In this document: positions 1 through 8,423 of the stretch, piece by piece
How the letters are laid out: each line of letters opens with the position of its first letter
Numbering within the stretch: position 1 is the stretch's first letter
Notes under the pieces: generated by a model
What the model was told of the DNA's origin: nothing
The model's database searches: none
The model's input: the letters and a program-made list of their open reading frames with translations, nothing else
Translations under genes and position numbers: made by a program
NCBI GenBank assembly: GCA_016285615.1
Contig: JAEERB010000039.1
Coordinates: forward strand, 1-18,537
Direction of reading: 5' to 3'
From: Bacteroidales bacterium
GTDB lineage: Bacteria > Bacteroidota > Bacteroidia > Bacteroidales > WCHB1-69
DNA length: 18,537 bases

Positions 1-2
1 TT

Positions 3-28
3 CAATTTATAATTACAATTCATAATTA
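3..28. repeat. 13-bp tandem duplication (AT-rich)
   Basis: Two adjacent 13-bp copies, CAATTTATAATTA (3-15) and CAATTCATAATTA (16-28), differ at one base. They open a repeat-rich, non-coding leader of about 219 bp in front of the first gene. No coding sequence is seen here. The remainder of 29-59 is AT-rich and unremarkable. Confidence 0.7.
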
Positions 29-59
29 AGAACAGAGAACAAATTCAGAATTCAAAGAG

Positions 60-105
60 ATTCCTTCGACGGTGTTTTCGACAGGCTCAACCACCGTCTC
101 GGAAT
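60..105. repeat. Imperfect inverted repeat (REP-like extragenic element)
   Basis: ATTCC (60-64) and GACGGTG (68-74) pair with CACCGTC (92-98) and GGAAT (101-105) around a 17-nt loop containing TTCGACAGGCTCAAC. The stem is interrupted by unpaired TTC and TC. No T-run follows, so it does not look like a terminator. The loop resembles extragenic repeat sequence I associate with Bacteroidetes genomes. That resemblance is from memory and was not searched. Confidence 0.5.
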
Positions 106-137
106 GACACCAACAATTAAACAATCAACAATTCTTA

Positions 138-184
138 ACTTCTCACTTCTCACTTCTCACTTCTCACTTCTCACTCCTCACTTC
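138..184. repeat. Heptanucleotide microsatellite (ACTTCTC)n
   Basis: The 7-bp unit ACTTCTC is repeated five times exactly from 138 to 172. It is followed by one copy with a single change (ACTCCTC, 173-179) and a partial copy (180-184), about 6.7 units in all. It ends 35 bp before the start codon of the FISUMP gene. A 7-bp unit shifts promoter spacing rather than a reading frame at this location, so slippage could alter expression. That effect is inferred. Confidence 0.85.
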
Positions 185-219
185 ATAACCAAGCAATATT
201 CACTTTAAAAATAGTCATT

Positions 220-2595
220 ATGAAAAAACTTTTCTCCTTATTTGCCCTTCTTCTGTTCGTGTCGGGCATTTCGGCGCAGCAGATAACATTGCGGTTTACC
301 GGTCAGCTGTCCGACGGCTCTTATATGCGTCTGGATTCGGTGCTGGTAGTCAATCTGACACGCTCGTGGACGGAAAAACTGATATTCCCCGACACGATGC
401 TAATGCTCGGTTCAACGGGTATTAAAGATGTGAATGCATCTCAAGTACAGATGGATGTATTCCCGAATCCGTTCAATGGAACTTCCACAGTGGCGATGCA
501 ATTGCCTGCGAAAGAGAATGTGACATTGCAGGTGTTCAACATGGCAGGGCAGAAGGTAACCGAAGTTGCCCAATCGCTGCCTGCGGGTACGCACTATTTT
601 GATGTGTCGCTGCAGCAATCACAGGTCTATCTGTTGACCGCCATCACCTCGCAAGGTGTAAGCACCACCAAGTTGGTCAATCAGGGACAGGGTGGACATA
701 ATGCCATCGCCTATCGTGGCACGCCAATGTCGATGATGGTAAAGAAGCTCACCGACAAGCCGTTCACTTCGGGTGATAGAATGCAATATACCGGTTATGC
801 AACCTACAAAGACAAAGCATACGACAGTCGCCAATTAGCTCAATCACAGAGAGCTGATGAGGAGATTACCCTTATATTTGATATGGAAACACCCCTTGTT
901 TCCACTGATGAGGTGCGCAATGTAACCGACAATGCTGCCGACGTATTGGCCAGTGTGCTTTCGGACGGAGGCACGGCAGTTCGTACTCGTGGCGTTTGTT
1001 GGTCCACATCCCACAATCCCGTCACTTCCGATTTCCACACCACCGATGGTAGCGGCGTCGGCTCGTTCGTTAGCCACCTCACAGACCTTGCAACGGGCCT
1101 TACCTACTATGTGCGGGCATACGCTGTGAATGATGCCGGAACCGCTTATGGTGACGAGTTGAGTTTTACCACCTCTGCCGCTGCTTTTGAGTGTGGTAGG
1201 GATTTTGTCAAGGATTTTGACAAGAATGAATATCAGACAGTTGTCATCGGCAACCAATGCTGGATGAAGGAGAGTTTGCGTTCGGAGCATTATTCTGACG
1301 GTACGGAAATCCCACTGGGGGTTAATACGGCTAATAATACGCTCATTCTCAGTCCAACAGACCCGTATCGTTATGTTCCTGGCGACCATATCTTCAATGT
1401 GACGGGTTATGGGTATTTGTATAACTGGCGTGCTGCAATGCATAGTGCTTCGGCCAACAATTCCAATCCCAGTGGCATCCAGGGCGTTTGTCCCAACGGC
1501 TGGCACTTGCCTTCAAAGGCCGAATGGGAGCAGATGTTTAGCTATCTCCGTTCAGATGAGCAATATTGGTGTGGTGGCGATAGCAACAACATAGCCAGAG
1601 CATTGGCTTCCACGTCGGGATGGCCAAGTGGTGGTGGTGGCTTATTTGAACCTTGTTCTATTGATGCTTCGTTGTCAAGCAATAATGCCAGTGGCTTTTC
1701 GGCTATACCTGCCGGTATGGTATATGACGAGTGGGGTACACGTAATTTTGGTAACAATGTTTATTTCTGGAGTACCACCGTTGATGAGGGCGCTATTCCT
1801 TACTATCTATTCTTGAGTTCGGGTAGTGCGAGAGTGTCAATGTATGCCGTCAACAACAGATTGGCTGTTTCTGTCCGCTGTATATTCGATAACGCCATGA
1901 GTGACACTACTTTCGATTGTGGCAATACGACCGTTCTTGACGTGGAGGGTAATGAGTATCATACCATTAGAGTGGGAGAGAAGTGCTGGCTGAAAGAGAA
2001 TATGCGCACCAATCATTATGCAGATGGCAAAGAAATTAAAGTGGGCACTACCGCTTCTGACACGGTGGCATACTGCTACTATCCGTCTGGCGACAATACA
2101 CAAGTGGATAAGTACGGTTATCTCTATAACTGGAAGGCCGTGATGAATGGTGCTGCCGGCTCGAACGGTACGCCGAGCGGCGTACAGGGCGTTTGTCCCG
2201 CCGGCTGGCATGTGCCCAGCGATGCTGAATGGTCCAACTTTTTGACCTATATCAACAGCCAGGGCACTTACGCCTGCAACGACAACACGTCCAACATTGC
2301 CAAGGCGTTGGCTTCCGAAGAGGGTTGGACTCCTTACACGGGTGATGTACAGCCCGATTCGCCCTGCTTCCCGGGTGTGAACGCATCCTACAATAATGCT
2401 TCTGGCTTTAATATCATGCCTGCAGGTTGCTTCAATGGCACCGCTGCCGACAAACAAGGTACGGCTGCTTATCTATGGAGCGCCAGCGATAACGGCCAGT
2501 TTGCCTACTATCGTGGCATTGCCAACAACAAGGCAACGGTTGAGCGTGATAATATCCAGAAAACATACGGTTACTCAGTGCGTTGCGTGCGATAA
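220..2595 (+). CDS. Secreted FISUMP-domain protein with Fn3 and internal T9SS-like module
   Basis: This is a 791-residue exported protein of unknown biochemical role. A signal peptide covers residues 1-20 (MKK, hydrophobic core, GISAQ). Residues 21-62 form a short beta-rich region. Residues 79-155 match the type IX secretion type A sorting domain pattern: FPNPFNG, a V-F-N-M-A-G-Q-K turn, and PAGTHYF followed by VYLLT. A Bacteroidetes-type fibronectin III domain lies at about 227-317 (RGVCWSTS, YYVRAYAVN, GTAYG). Two FISUMP domains follow at about 325-554 and 567-790. Each has CG at its start, a QCWMKE or KCWLKE segment, YGYLYNW, PSG-QGVCP-GWH-PS-AEW, and a terminal VRC. The sorting-like module normally sits at the extreme C-terminus and here is near the N-terminus, so it may no longer act as a sorting signal. 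The gene stands alone, between repeats upstream and a terminator downstream. FISUMP domains have no established activity, and surface location is inferred. Confidence 0.9.
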   Translation: MKKLFSLFALLLFVSGISAQQITLRFTGQLSDGSYMRLDSVLVVNLTRSWTEKLIFPDTMLMLGSTGIKDVNASQVQMDVFPNPFNGTSTVAMQLPAKENVTLQVFNMAGQKVTEVAQSLPAGTHYFDVSLQQSQVYLLTAITSQGVSTTKLVNQGQGGHNAIAYRGTPMSMMVKKLTDKPFTSGDRMQYTGYATYKDKAYDSRQLAQSQRADEEITLIFDMETPLVSTDEVRNVTDNAADVLASVLSDGGTAVRTRGVCWSTSHNPVTSDFHTTDGSGVGSFVSHLTDLATGLTYYVRAYAVNDAGTAYGDELSFTTSAAAFECGRDFVKDFDKNEYQTVVIGNQCWMKESLRSEHYSDGTEIPLGVNTANNTLILSPTDPYRYVPGDHIFNVTGYGYLYNWRAAMHSASANNSNPSGIQGVCPNGWHLPSKAEWEQMFSYLRSDEQYWCGGDSNNIARALASTSGWPSGGGGLFEPCSIDASLSSNNASGFSAIPAGMVYDEWGTRNFGNNVYFWSTTVDEGAIPYYLFLSSGSARVSMYAVNNRLAVSVRCIFDNAMSDTTFDCGNTTVLDVEGNEYHTIRVGEKCWLKENMRTNHYADGKEIKVGTTASDTVAYCYYPSGDNTQVDKYGYLYNWKAVMNGAAGSNGTPSGVQGVCPAGWHVPSDAEWSNFLTYINSQGTYACNDNTSNIAKALASEEGWTPYTGDVQPDSPCFPGVNASYNNASGFNIMPAGCFNGTAADKQGTAAYLWSASDNGQFAYYRGIANNKATVERDNIQKTYGYSVRCVR

Positions 2596-2615
2596 TCGTT
2601 TTCTGATACAAAATG

Positions 2616-2650
2616 ACGCCGTGAGGAAATATCTCCTTGCGGCGTTTTTT
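2616..2650 (+). terminator. Rho-independent terminator of the FISUMP gene
   Basis: A 12-bp stem pairs 2616-2627 (ACGCCGTGAGGA) with 2634-2645, with two G-T wobbles and a 6-nt loop. It ends in a run of six T residues (2645-2650). It lies 20 bp after the FISUMP stop codon and isolates that gene from groESL. Confidence 0.88.
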
Positions 2651-2661
2651 GTGAATATCTC

Positions 2662-2689
2662 GTAGGTGCGTAGCGCGCTACGCACCTAC
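2662..2689. repeat. Perfect 28-bp palindrome
   Basis: GTAGGTGCGTAGCG (2662-2675) is followed immediately by its exact reverse complement (2676-2689), with no loop and no mismatch. It begins 12 bp after the terminator T-run. It lacks its own T-run and looks like a mobile or REP-type extragenic palindrome, or possibly a protein-binding site. The rest of the 285-bp gap 2596-2880 holds the terminator and the groES regulatory elements listed separately. No gene is visible in it. Confidence 0.85.
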
Positions 2690-2700
2690 AACAAAATGTT

Positions 2701-2716
2701 TGGCACGGTTTTTGAT
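2701..2716 (+). promoter_or_regulatory. Candidate sigma-54 type -24/-12 promoter before groES
   Basis: The sequence TGGCACGGTTTTTGAT matches the RpoN consensus TGGCACG-N4-TTGC(A/T) at every position except the C of the -12 GC, which is A here. GG at 2702-2703 and G at 2714 have the canonical GG-N10-G spacing. A transcript would start near 2726 and leave a leader of about 155 nt before groES. Functionality is inferred. No activator-binding site was identified. Confidence 0.45.
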
Positions 2717-2783
2717 ATAGTATATATGGCCGCGCTGATATAAGCGAGAATGCGCTTTTTCGGACATTAAGGCAGAAAGAGAA

Positions 2784-2810
2784 TGACACAGAGACACTGA
2801 CATTTTGACA
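2784..2810 (+). promoter_or_regulatory. Three spaced TGACA motifs upstream of groES
   Basis: TGACA occurs at 2784-2788, 2798-2802 and 2806-2810, the last two eight bases apart, directly upstream of the TAnnTTTG element. Such clustering before a chaperonin operon suggests a regulator site or an alternative promoter element. No named regulator is claimed. Confidence 0.3.
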
Positions 2811-2834
2811 TGATTTTTAAAGAGAAAATTTTTT

Positions 2835-2842
2835 TAAATTTG
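2835..2842 (+). promoter_or_regulatory. Bacteroidetes -7 element of the groES promoter
   Basis: TAAATTTG matches the primary sigma factor -7 consensus TAnnTTTG of Bacteroidetes. It sits 38 bp before the groES ATG, giving a predicted start site near 2849. The nearest TTTG that could be a -33 element (2804-2807) is 27 nt away, longer than the usual 19-23 nt, so the -33 half is poor. Confidence 0.6.
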
Positions 2843-2880
2843 CAACCTTAATAAAATTGTATAACTTAAAACATCAAACT

Positions 2881-3156
2881 ATGAACATTTCAATTAAACC
2901 GTTGGCTGACAGAGTTTTGGTAGAACCTGCGGAAGCTGAACAAAAAACGGCAGGCGGTATTATCATACCTGACACTGCAAAGGAAAAACCTCAAAAAGGC
3001 GTTGTTGTAGCTGTTGGTCCTGGCAAGAAGGACGAACCTATGACCGTTAAGGTAGGTGATGTTGTGCTTTATGGCAAATATGCTGGCACCGAGCTTAAAC
3101 TCGATGGCAACACTTATATGATCATGAAAGAGAGCGACATTTACGCTATCATGTAA
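2881..3156 (+). CDS. groES: Co-chaperonin GroES (Cpn10)
   Basis: This 91-residue protein is the lid of the GroEL chamber, a cytoplasmic heptamer that caps GroEL during ATP-driven folding. The opening [10 protein letters not shown] is the Cpn10 signature. The mobile loop covers residues 16-34 and includes the GroEL-binding hydrophobic triplet III at 27-29. [14 protein letters not shown] and the closing ESDIYAIM are also typical. The length is close to the 97 residues of the E. coli protein. The ATG at 2881 is chosen because the protein then starts at the family position. An upstream in-frame TTG at 2857 would add eight residues without similarity. groEL follows 58 bp downstream, so the two form the usual groESL operon. 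Confidence 0.97.
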   Translation: MNISIKPLADRVLVEPAEAEQKTAGGIIIPDTAKEKPQKGVVVAVGPGKKDEPMTVKVGDVVLYGKYAGTELKLDGNTYMIMKESDIYAIM

Positions 3157-3202
3157 TAAGAATCAGGTCGAAAGACTTGTAAATTAAATCGTTAAACATT
3201 AA

Positions 3203-4852
<1,650 letters not shown>

Positions 4853-4888
4853 TGGACCATTTTTTCACACGTAATCATTCATAACATT

Positions 4889-6826
4889 ATGATTCATATT
4901 ACTTTGCCCGACGGCACTATCAAAGACTTTCCAGAAAAAACTACTCCGTATGATATAGCGTTGAGCATCAGCGAGGGGCTGGCACGTAATGTGCTGGCCG
5001 CCGTTGTTGATGACAAGACCGTGGCCCTGAACCAAGAACTTACCCACGACGCTCATGTGAGACTGCTCACATGGAACGACCCAGAAGGTAAGGCCGTGTT
5101 CTGGCATAGCTCCGCCCACTTGATGGCCGCCGCCATCGAGGAACTCTACCCGGGCGTGAAGTTCGGCATCGGTCCCAGCATCGAGACGGGTTTCTACTAC
5201 GACATCGACTTTATGGATTATCAGATTTCTTCTGATGACTTCCCAAAAATCGAAGCTAAAATGGCAGAAATCGTAGCCCGCAAGGAGAAGTTTGTCAGAA
5301 AAGAGGTTTCCAAACAGGAAGCGCTCGACTTCTTCACCAAAAAGAACGACGAGTACAAGGTGGAATTGATCCGCGACTTGGAAGACGGTACCATCACCTT
5401 CTACCAGAGCGGCAACTATACCGACCTGTGCCGCGGACCGCACTTGGTTGACACGGCACCCATCAAGGCGCTCAAGCTTCTCAATACCGCTGGCGCATAC
5501 TGGCGTGGCGATGAGAAACGCAAACAGCTGACCCGTATCTACGGTGTCACCTTCCCGAAAAAGAAGGAACTCGACGAGTACCTTACTTTGCTGGAAGAGG
5601 CCAAGAAACGCGACCACCGCAAGCTGGGTAAGGAATTGGAACTCTTTATGTTCTCTGATATGGTGGGCAAAGGACTTCCCATCTGGCTGCCCAACGGCAC
5701 CGCCCTGCGTTTGCGCTTAGAGGATTTCTTAAAGAAAATCCAAAAGCATTATGGTTATCAACAGGTTATGACTCCTCATATAGGCAACAAGGCTCTGTAT
5801 GTCACTTCCGGTCACTGGGATCACTACGGCAAGGATTCGTTCCAGCCTATCACCACACCCGAAGAAGGGGAGATGTATCTGCTGAAGCCCATGAACTGCC
5901 CTCACCACTGTATGATTTTCAAAAATTCGCCGCGCAGCTACAAGGATCTGCCGTTGCGTATTGCTGAATTCGGTACAGTGTATCGTTATGAGCAGTCGGG
6001 TGAGTTGCACGGCTTGACACGTGTTCGCTCGTTTACACAGGATGATGCGCACATTTTCTGCCGTCAGGACCAAGTGAAGCAAGAGTTTATCCGCGTGATG
6101 GAAATCATTGAGATTATCTTCAAAGCGCTTAAATTTGAGAACTTTGAGGCCCAAATCTCTTTGCGTGACCCCAACAATACCACCAAGTATGTCGGCTCTG
6201 ACGAAGTGTGGGCTCTGGCTGAACAGGCTATCATCGATGCCTGCAAAGAAAAGAACCTGCCCGCCAAGGTGGAATATGGCGAAGCCGCTTTCTATGGTCC
6301 CAAGTTGGACTTCATGGTAAAGGACGCCATTGGACGTCGTTGGCAGTTGGGTACCATCCAAGTGGATTACAACTTGCCCGAACGTTTTGACCTTGAATAT
6401 GTTGGCGAGGACAATAAGAAACATCGTCCCGTCATGATTCACCGTGCACCGTTCGGCTCGATGGAGCGTTTTGTGGCTGTGTTGCTCGAGCATACCGGTG
6501 GTAACTTCCCGTTGTGGCTCACGCCCAATCAGGCTATTATTCTGCCCATCAGCGAGAAGTATCAACAATATGCTGAAGAGGTTATGCAACAGCTTAGTGA
6601 ACGCGATATCCGCGTGACGATTGACGACCGAAATGAAAAAGCCGGTCGTAAAATCCGAGACGCTGAGGTGTCGAAAGTTCCTTTTATGATTATTGTGGGT
6701 GAAAAAGAGGAACAAAACCATACGGTTTCCGTGCGCGAACATGGCGTAGGTGACCAGGGTGCGATGAGTGTGGATGATTTTATTGCCTTGATTAACAATA
6801 GAATAAACGACGAATTAGCGCGATAA
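4889..6826 (+). CDS. thrS: Threonyl-tRNA synthetase
   Basis: This 645-residue class II synthetase charges tRNA-Thr and edits mischarged Ser-tRNA-Thr. The TGS domain occupies residues 1-62. The editing domain follows, with HSSAH at 73-77 and the Cys181/His185 pair in TDLCRGPHL. The catalytic core follows. Its zinc ligands are Cys337 (MNCPHH), His388 (DDAHIF) and His518 (IHRAPFGS). Motif 2 is [19 protein letters not shown] and motif 3 is the APFGSMERF segment. The anticodon-binding domain begins near [10 protein letters not shown] (545) and runs to the end. The length matches the E. coli enzyme (642). The gene starts 36 bp after groEL and may be co-transcribed with it. It is not followed by infC-rpmI-rplT, which often accompany thrS in Bacteroidales; the next gene is gdhA after a 164-bp gap. 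Confidence 0.98.
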   Translation: MIHITLPDGTIKDFPEKTTPYDIALSISEGLARNVLAAVVDDKTVALNQELTHDAHVRLLTWNDPEGKAVFWHSSAHLMAAAIEELYPGVKFGIGPSIETGFYYDIDFMDYQISSDDFPKIEAKMAEIVARKEKFVRKEVSKQEALDFFTKKNDEYKVELIRDLEDGTITFYQSGNYTDLCRGPHLVDTAPIKALKLLNTAGAYWRGDEKRKQLTRIYGVTFPKKKELDEYLTLLEEAKKRDHRKLGKELELFMFSDMVGKGLPIWLPNGTALRLRLEDFLKKIQKHYGYQQVMTPHIGNKALYVTSGHWDHYGKDSFQPITTPEEGEMYLLKPMNCPHHCMIFKNSPRSYKDLPLRIAEFGTVYRYEQSGELHGLTRVRSFTQDDAHIFCRQDQVKQEFIRVMEIIEIIFKALKFENFEAQISLRDPNNTTKYVGSDEVWALAEQAIIDACKEKNLPAKVEYGEAAFYGPKLDFMVKDAIGRRWQLGTIQVDYNLPERFDLEYVGEDNKKHRPVMIHRAPFGSMERFVAVLLEHTGGNFPLWLTPNQAIILPISEKYQQYAEEVMQQLSERDIRVTIDDRNEKAGRKIRDAEVSKVPFMIIVGEKEEQNHTVSVREHGVGDQGAMSVDDFIALINNRINDELAR

Positions 6827-6898
6827 AACAACTCGTTGCAACGATGGTTACATCATCTTTTACGAAGAGTGAAAAATGTGACTATTTTATTGCTGAAA

Positions 6899-6933
6899 TT
6901 TGATTTTTATATCAAAAAATAGTTATAACTTTG
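6899..6933 (+). promoter_or_regulatory. Bacteroidetes-type promoter of gdhA
   Basis: A -33 element TTTG (6899-6902) and a -7 element TAACTTTG (6926-6933) are separated by 23 nt, within the range for the Bacteroidetes primary sigma factor. Transcription should start near 6940 and give a leader of about 50 nt before the gdhA ATG. Confidence 0.7.
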
Positions 6934-6990
6934 CAACACATTTTAAACAACACAGGTAATTAAAACTAACCTAATTTAAAACAATAAATC

Positions 6991-8334
6991 ATGGATCTTA
7001 AAAAATTAATCGCCGACGTAAAGGCAAAGAACCCCGAACAACCGTTGTACATTCAAGCTGCAACCGAAGTTCTCGAAACCATTTGTGATTTCGTTAATGA
7101 ACATCCCAAATACGATCAATACAAGATCGTTGAAAGAATTCTTGAACCTGAAAGAATCATCAAGTTCAAAGTTACTTGGGTAGATGACAAAGGCGAAATT
7201 CAAGTAAACCGCGGTTACCGTGTACAACACAACATGGCAATCGGTCCCTACAAAGGTGGTATTCGTTTCCATCCGACCGTAACTGAAGATACGATGAAAT
7301 TCTTAGCTTTCGAGCAGACTTTCAAAAACTCTTTGACCACTCTGCCTATGGGCGGTGGCAAAGGTGGTTCTGACTTCGATCCTAAAGGCAAATCAGAAGG
7401 CGAAGTTATGCGTTTCTGCCAAGCTTTCATGACCGAACTGCAGAAATATATCGGTGCCGATACCGATGTTCCCGCTGGTGACATAGGCGTTGGTGGCCGT
7501 GAAATCGGTTTCATGTATGGCCAATACAAGAGACTGCGTGGCGAACACACTGGCGTTCTCACTGGTAAAGGTCTTGAATGGGGCGGCTCTCTGATTCGTC
7601 CTGAAGCTACCGGTTTCGGTGCTGTTTATTTCTTGGAAGGCATGTTGGCCGCTAAGAAAGACAAACTGAAAGGCAAACGCTGCATCATCTCTGGCTTCGG
7701 TAACGTAGCTTGGGGTACCGCCCTCAAACTCGCCGAACTGGGTGCTAAACTGGTTGCTATTTCAGGTCCTGATGGTTACATCATCGACGAAGAAGGCATC
7801 AGCACTCCCGAAAAGATCGCTTACATGGATGAACTGAACGCTACACGTAACAATGTTGTTGAACCTTTCGCTAAGAAGTTCAAATCAGCTAAGTTCGTGA
7901 AGGGCAAGAAAGTATGGGAAGTTCCTTGCGAAATCGCTATGACTTGCGCTATCCAGAATGAGTTGAATGGTGACGATGCTAAGAAGCTGATCGCCAACAA
8001 GGTTAAATATGTTGTTGAAGTTTCTAACATGGGTTGCACCGCTGATGCAGTAACAGCTCTGCAGAAAGCTAAAGTTTCCTTCGCTCCTGGTAAGGCAGCT
8101 AACGCTGGTGGCGTTGCTACTTCAGGTCTCGAAATGAGCCAGAATGCAATGCACCTGTCATGGACTCGTGAAGAAGTTGATGCAAAACTTCATGGCATCA
8201 TGAACAGCATCCACGCTAACTGCGTTAAATACGGTAAAGAAAAGAATGGTTATATCAACTACGTTAAGGGCGCTAACATCGCCGGCTTCATCAAAGTGGC
8301 TGACGCTATGATCGCTCAAGGTGTTGCTTACTAA
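6991..8334 (+). CDS. gdhA: Glutamate dehydrogenase (hexameric, class I)
   Basis: This 447-residue enzyme interconverts 2-oxoglutarate plus ammonium and glutamate in the cytoplasm, a main route of ammonia assimilation in Bacteroidales. The length equals that of E. coli GdhA. The N-terminal dimerisation and substrate domain carries the lysines of the active site: Lys88 (GPYKGG), Lys112 (QTFKNSL) and Lys124 (MGGGKGGSDF). PAGDIGVGGREIG (161-173) is another signature. The Rossmann domain has GFGNVAWG at 235-242. In the usual EGANMP/EVANMPTT motif this protein reads EVSNMGCTADA (343-353), a modest deviation. GKAANAGGVATSGLEMSQN (367-385) is typical. I expect NADP(H) preference from similarity to class I enzymes, but residues alone do not settle it. 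It has its own promoter and terminator and is monocistronic. Confidence 0.97.
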   Translation: MDLKKLIADVKAKNPEQPLYIQAATEVLETICDFVNEHPKYDQYKIVERILEPERIIKFKVTWVDDKGEIQVNRGYRVQHNMAIGPYKGGIRFHPTVTEDTMKFLAFEQTFKNSLTTLPMGGGKGGSDFDPKGKSEGEVMRFCQAFMTELQKYIGADTDVPAGDIGVGGREIGFMYGQYKRLRGEHTGVLTGKGLEWGGSLIRPEATGFGAVYFLEGMLAAKKDKLKGKRCIISGFGNVAWGTALKLAELGAKLVAISGPDGYIIDEEGISTPEKIAYMDELNATRNNVVEPFAKKFKSAKFVKGKKVWEVPCEIAMTCAIQNELNGDDAKKLIANKVKYVVEVSNMGCTADAVTALQKAKVSFAPGKAANAGGVATSGLEMSQNAMHLSWTREEVDAKLHGIMNSIHANCVKYGKEKNGYINYVKGANIAGFIKVADAMIAQGVAY

Positions 8335-8352
8335 TCAATATCTTCCGTAAAT

Positions 8353-8387
8353 AAAAAAAACGGGCCTTTCAAAGGCCCGTTTTTTTT
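8353..8387. terminator. Strong bidirectional rho-independent terminator after gdhA
   Basis: An eight-base A-run (8353-8360) and ACGGGCCTTT (8360-8369) mirror AAAGGCCCGT (8371-8380) and an eight-base T-run (8380-8387) around a single central C. The whole 35-nt element is a perfect inverted repeat. It begins 18 bp after the gdhA stop codon. Confidence 0.96.
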
Positions 8388-8388
8388 G

Positions 8389-8396
8389 TATATTTG
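8389..8396 (+). promoter_or_regulatory. -7 element of the adenine deaminase promoter
   Basis: TATATTTG matches TAnnTTTG and begins two bases after the gdhA terminator T-run. The -33 region therefore falls inside the terminator stem, where no TTTG is present at the right distance. The predicted start is near 8403, about 20 nt before the ATG. Confidence 0.5.
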
Positions 8397-8423
8397 CTGA
8401 CACAAACCGAAATACATTTCGCT

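Noticed and set aside
844..1506. 220-codon minus-strand open frame opposite the FISUMP gene
   Set aside because: It is a shadow frame over a gene with a signal peptide and clear domains; no independent evidence supports it.
220..2595. FISUMP protein as a classical T9SS cargo
   Set aside because: The sorting-like module is not C-terminal, so calling it a normal T9SS cargo is not justified. It is reported as an oddity instead.
5729..6742. 337-codon minus-strand open frame opposite thrS, and another at 4865-5617
   Set aside because: Both are antisense to continuous thrS coding with all family motifs, and their translations show no recognisable domain or promoter.
6833..6844. 12-bp perfect palindrome TCGTTGCAACGA after thrS
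   Set aside because: It has no loop and no T-run, so it is not a convincing terminator. It is short enough to be chance; an operator role cannot be argued from one copy.
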